Assembly (NCBI GenBank): GCA_030636125.1
Contig: DAOVXM010000102.1
Coordinates: 1-7,988 of the forward strand
Length of the DNA: 7,988 nt
Direction of reading: 5' to 3'
Source of the DNA: Chloroflexota bacterium
GTDB lineage: Bacteria > Chloroflexota > Anaerolineae > Anaerolineales > UBA4823
The position numbers were made by a program, and so were the translations under genes. Under the pieces are notes generated by a model, which worked only from the letters and a program-made list of their open reading frames with translations, ran no database searches and was not told the origin of the DNA. This document shows positions 6,603 through 7,988 of the stretch, in pieces; position 1 is the stretch's first letter, and every line of letters starts with the position of its first letter.

Positions 6603-7640
6603 CTATTGTGACTTGCTTCTTGCTCTTCGAATCATCTTCTCAATATTATTATTTGCATTTATTGCGGAAAATTCAATATCGGGGTTGTTAATAACGAAGA
6701 CTCTAAACAATTCATCTGCAAAGGCTTGACCAATTCTATCAATTCCAGTGAAATCAAGGGTTATATGTTGAAATTCGTGTAATCTATTAAGCAACCGCCT
6801 TGCTTGGGATCTTGAAACCAAATTATCACCACCGAATTTCACTAAGGAAACTGGGACATCAGTTTTCGAAAAACTAAAATCGTCATCAACTTCAGATGCA
6901 TAACGATCGAAAACACCATGTGTGGTCCTTTGTGATCTTGAACTGATAATCATGCTAACTTTTGTTCCTGGTTCGTTATCATGAAGACTAGGTATATCGT
7001 CATAACCAATATCACTCAGCGAGTAGAAAAGACCATCAGAGTAGCTAACAAACCTGTCAAACATTCTTGAAACAAAGAAAATTCCTTCTCCTGTGTGCCG
7101 GTTAGGATCTGTGGTTAGCTTTCCTTTTGACAACTCGAGGATAGCTTGTCTTGGTTCATCAAGTAAGAGATCCCTTTGGATTTTATTGAAGATACCAATC
7201 CCATTGTCTTGTAGAAGAAAATCGATATTCACAGCCGATTGTTTAATATGGATTATTGCCTTTGTCCCTTCAGAATGCTCAATAGCATTATTGATCATTT
7301 CATTCATTCCATATTCGCATATCCTCATAACGTTTTCCGGAATATTTGATAACAATGGTCGCACGAGATGGCGCCATACTTTGTCCTCCTCCGCATCCGA
7401 TGAGATATTGAATGAGAATTTTTCGTCAACAAGAGCTTTAAGTGTGTAGGAACGCGCACGAGTTGTGCCTTTTGCTTCTAACAAACCATCATCAATAAGT
7501 TTATTAATGTGCCCAATGACTGCTGGACGAGTGATATCGAAATGGTTTGATACAAGAGATGAAATATCCTTGGGGTGAGCACTTACATTGTCTAAGATGT
7601 AATTACGAATTTCAACGGATTTTTTTCTTGGCGCTCTCAT
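6603..7640 (-). CDS. Winged-helix, GHKL ATPase and STAS-like (DUF4325-type) fusion protein
   Basis: A 345-aa soluble protein in three parts. Residues 1-70 form a winged helix-turn-helix (ITRPAVIGHINKLIDDGLL, then a basic wing TTRARSYTL). Residues about 75-235 form a GHKL (HATPase_c) fold: N box NEMINNAIEHS with E114 and N118, G1 box DNGIGI (145-150), and G2-like HTGEGIFFVSRM (182-193). Residues about 262-345 resemble the STAS-like DUF4325 domain (LVSRSQARRLLNRL, ITLDFTGIDRIGQAFADELF). There is no DHp phospho-acceptor helix and no sensor or membrane segment, so it is not a normal sensor kinase. The pairing recalls SpoIIAB/SpoIIAA (anti-sigma kinase and anti-anti-sigma factor), here in one chain with DNA binding. 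The serine phosphorylated in SpoIIAA is not evident; the matching stretch reads IGQAFAD. An ATP-gated transcription regulator is a reasonable inference, with the target unknown. ATG at 7640 has an AGG 8 bases upstream. The gene is much more AT-rich than the backbone. Confidence 0.88.
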   Translation of the reverse strand: MRAPRKKSVEIRNYILDNVSAHPKDISSLVSNHFDITRPAVIGHINKLIDDGLLEAKGTTRARSYTLKALVDEKFSFNISSDAEEDKVWRHLVRPLLSNIPENVMRICEYGMNEMINNAIEHSEGTKAIIHIKQSAVNIDFLLQDNGIGIFNKIQRDLLLDEPRQAILELSKGKLTTDPNRHTGEGIFFVSRMFDRFVSYSDGLFYSLSDIGYDDIPSLHDNEPGTKVSMIISSRSQRTTHGVFDRYASEVDDDFSFSKTDVPVSLVKFGGDNLVSRSQARRLLNRLHEFQHITLDFTGIDRIGQAFADELFRVFVINNPDIEFSAINANNNIEKMIRRARSKSQ

Positions 7641-7684
7641 TTTAATAACCTAAAACCTGGCAATTATAAAGATTAACATAAACA

Positions 7685-7720
7685 TTTATTAACTTTAAGT
7701 GCCTTTATTATAAACTTTAA
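7685..7720. repeat. Imperfect direct repeat over the regulator promoter
   Basis: TTTATTA-ACTTTAA (7685-7698) recurs as TTTATTA-TAA-ACTTTAA (7704-7720), 19 bp apart start to start. The second copy covers the -10 hexamer and the first covers the likely transcription start. This suits an operator for the winged-helix domain of the downstream protein (autoregulation). In such AT-rich DNA, chance similarity is possible. Confidence 0.3.
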
Positions 7721-7736
7721 TTGTTGCTTTTGTCAA
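7707..7736 (-). promoter_or_regulatory. Strong sigma70-type promoter for the GHKL regulator gene
   Basis: On the minus strand TTGACA (7736-7731) and TATAAT (7712-7707) are both perfect consensus hexamers separated by 18 bp. Transcription should start near 7700, leaving a leader of about 60 nt before the ATG at 7640. A second TATAAT on the same strand (7756-7751) has only a weak TTTTCA upstream. A third (7668-7663) has no -35. Confidence 0.75.
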
Positions 7737-7801
7737 CATTAATCGGTTAGATTATAAAGAATAAGAAGAGTTATTGAAAACAAATTTGATTTGGAGGTCA
7801 C

Positions 7802-7871
7802 AGCTAACGGTCGGGTTCAGCCGCGTTGCGGAGCGCAGCAGAGCAACGTCGGCTGCAACCCGTTGTTAGGT
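7802..7871 (-). other. Integron attC recombination site
   Basis: The 70-base site folds on itself. On the minus strand R'' is ACCTAAC (7871-7865), a full match to RYYYAAC. R' is GTTAGCT (7808-7802), matching GTTRRRY except one position. Between them CGGGTT pairs with AACCCG, CAGCCG with CGGCTG, and CGTTGC with GCAACG, giving about 23 bp with a 13-base loop. Unpaired G (complement of 7856) and A (complement of 7849) both lie on the L'' arm, as the extrahelical bases do in known attC sites such as that of aadA1; this sets the orientation. The stop codon of the upstream MDR gene lies inside R''. No integrase or attI is visible in the window. Confidence 0.8.
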
Positions 7872-7988
7872 TTTGCTACTATGTTCCACAGTTATGACCA
7901 CGTTCCCCTTCTTGTGTCCCGTCTCGACGTACTTGTGGGCCTCGACCATCTGCTCCAGCGGATAGCTCCTGTCGATCACCGGTTTGAA
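7866..7988 (-). CDS. C-terminal end of a medium-chain dehydrogenase/reductase (MDR, quinone-oxidoreductase-like), partial
   Basis: Forty codons and a TAA are in the window; the rest lies beyond the right edge. The end reads [19 protein letters not shown], then [14 protein letters not shown]. This is the usual C-terminus of MDR proteins (zinc alcohol dehydrogenase / NADPH:quinone oxidoreductase type), where x-D-x-x-x-PLxxxxEAHxxxExGxxxGKVVL closes the catalytic domain. The cofactor-binding fold and any zinc ligands cannot be seen, so substrate and subclass are open. The TAA falls within the R'' box (ACCTAAC) of the attC, the normal layout for a cassette gene, so this is probably the preceding cassette in the array. 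G+C is higher than in the regulator gene, which fits cassettes of separate origin. Confidence 0.75.
   Translation of the reverse strand, partial: FKPVIDRSYPLEQMVEAHKYVETGHKKGNVVITVEHSSKT

Larger units (their letters stand above)
6577..7808 (-). mobile_element. Probable integron gene cassette carrying the wHTH-GHKL-STAS gene
   Basis: On the minus strand the unit begins in the core GTTAGCT (7808-7802), the R' box of the upstream attC. It ends in AGCTAAC (6595-6589), seven bases after the TAG of the only gene. In integron cassettes the first bases and the R'' box of the cassette's own attC are complementary; here the two heptamers match 7 of 7. Gene direction agrees with attC direction. The missing part is the second half of the distal attC: R'' and a possible L'' (CCGCTCACGC) are followed by unrelated sequence. 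Two spot-counted 60-base lines of the gene gave 32% and 35% G+C, against 50-68% in the ABC-F gene, supporting foreign origin. Confidence 0.45.

Noticed and set aside
7093..7449. 118-codon plus-strand open frame
   Set aside because: It is antisense to the GHKL domain of the regulator; hydrophobic stretches reflect the complement of AT-rich coding DNA.
7793..7798. GGAGGT on the plus strand, resembling a strong ribosome binding site
   Set aside because: No start codon follows at a usable distance and no plus-strand gene exists before the attC.
7802..7871. Reading the attC in plus-strand orientation (R' = GTTAGGT)
   Set aside because: Although GTTAGGT fits the consensus fully, the extrahelical bases would then sit on the wrong arm, R'' would be imperfect, and no plus-strand gene lies upstream. 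The minus orientation also places the MDR stop codon within R''.
1..7988. CRISPR arrays, tRNA or rRNA genes, insertion sequences, integrase
   Set aside because: No regularly spaced repeats, no cloverleaf or rRNA-like sequence, and no transposase or integrase frame was seen on either strand.

Overview
This window looks like a bacterial chromosomal backbone joined to a foreign, integron-cassette-like segment. The backbone spans about 1-5957. It carries a RecD2-type helicase, a LytR-CpsA-Psr (LCP) cell-envelope protein and a divergent ABC-F ATPase, all with moderate to high G+C. The protein style (long RecD2 with several HhH motifs, an LCP protein with a LytR_C-like tail, weak Shine-Dalgarno signals) suggests Chloroflexota, perhaps Anaerolineae. 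That placement is an impression from reading the proteins and was not tested.

Layout. Positions 69-3791 (minus strand) hold the LCP gene followed 39 bp later by recD2, probably one transcription unit. A perfect 10-bp inverted repeat lies just beyond recD2 at the left edge. The 150-165 bp divergent intergenic region (3792-3956) contains a 15-bp palindrome overlapping a minus-strand TATAAT and abutting a plus-strand TATAAT. It also contains a leader for the ABC-F gene with a possible mini-ORF and a 7-bp inverted repeat whose right arm sits where the ribosome binding site should be. The ABC-F gene runs 3957-5957 on the plus strand.

From 5917 to 7988 everything reads on the minus strand and the character changes. 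A C-terminal scrap of an MFS exporter (5917-6153) converges on the ABC-F gene. Its homology stops abruptly at the end of a small lipoprotein gene (6146-6559). Upstream lies a clearly AT-rich gene (6603-7640) for a three-part protein: winged helix, GHKL ATPase and STAS-like domain. It has its own near-perfect sigma70-type promoter. At 7802-7871 there is a convincing attC recombination site with R and L boxes and extrahelical bases on one arm. At the right edge is the 3' end of a medium-chain dehydrogenase/reductase (MDR) gene whose stop codon falls inside the R'' box of that attC, the usual geometry of an integron gene cassette.

Interpretation. The wHTH-GHKL-STAS gene appears to be a cassette. 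It starts at the attC core GTTAGCT (minus strand, from 7808) and ends at the exactly complementary heptamer AGCTAAC seven bases after its stop codon, but the second half of its own attC is missing. No integrase is visible, so this would be a CALIN-like (attC without integrase) remnant or the edge of a larger array to the right. The truncated MFS gene may mark where the foreign segment joined the chromosome. The most unusual element is the cassette-borne, self-promoted regulator that fuses a DNA-binding domain to a kinase-like GHKL ATPase and an anti-anti-sigma-like STAS fold in one chain.
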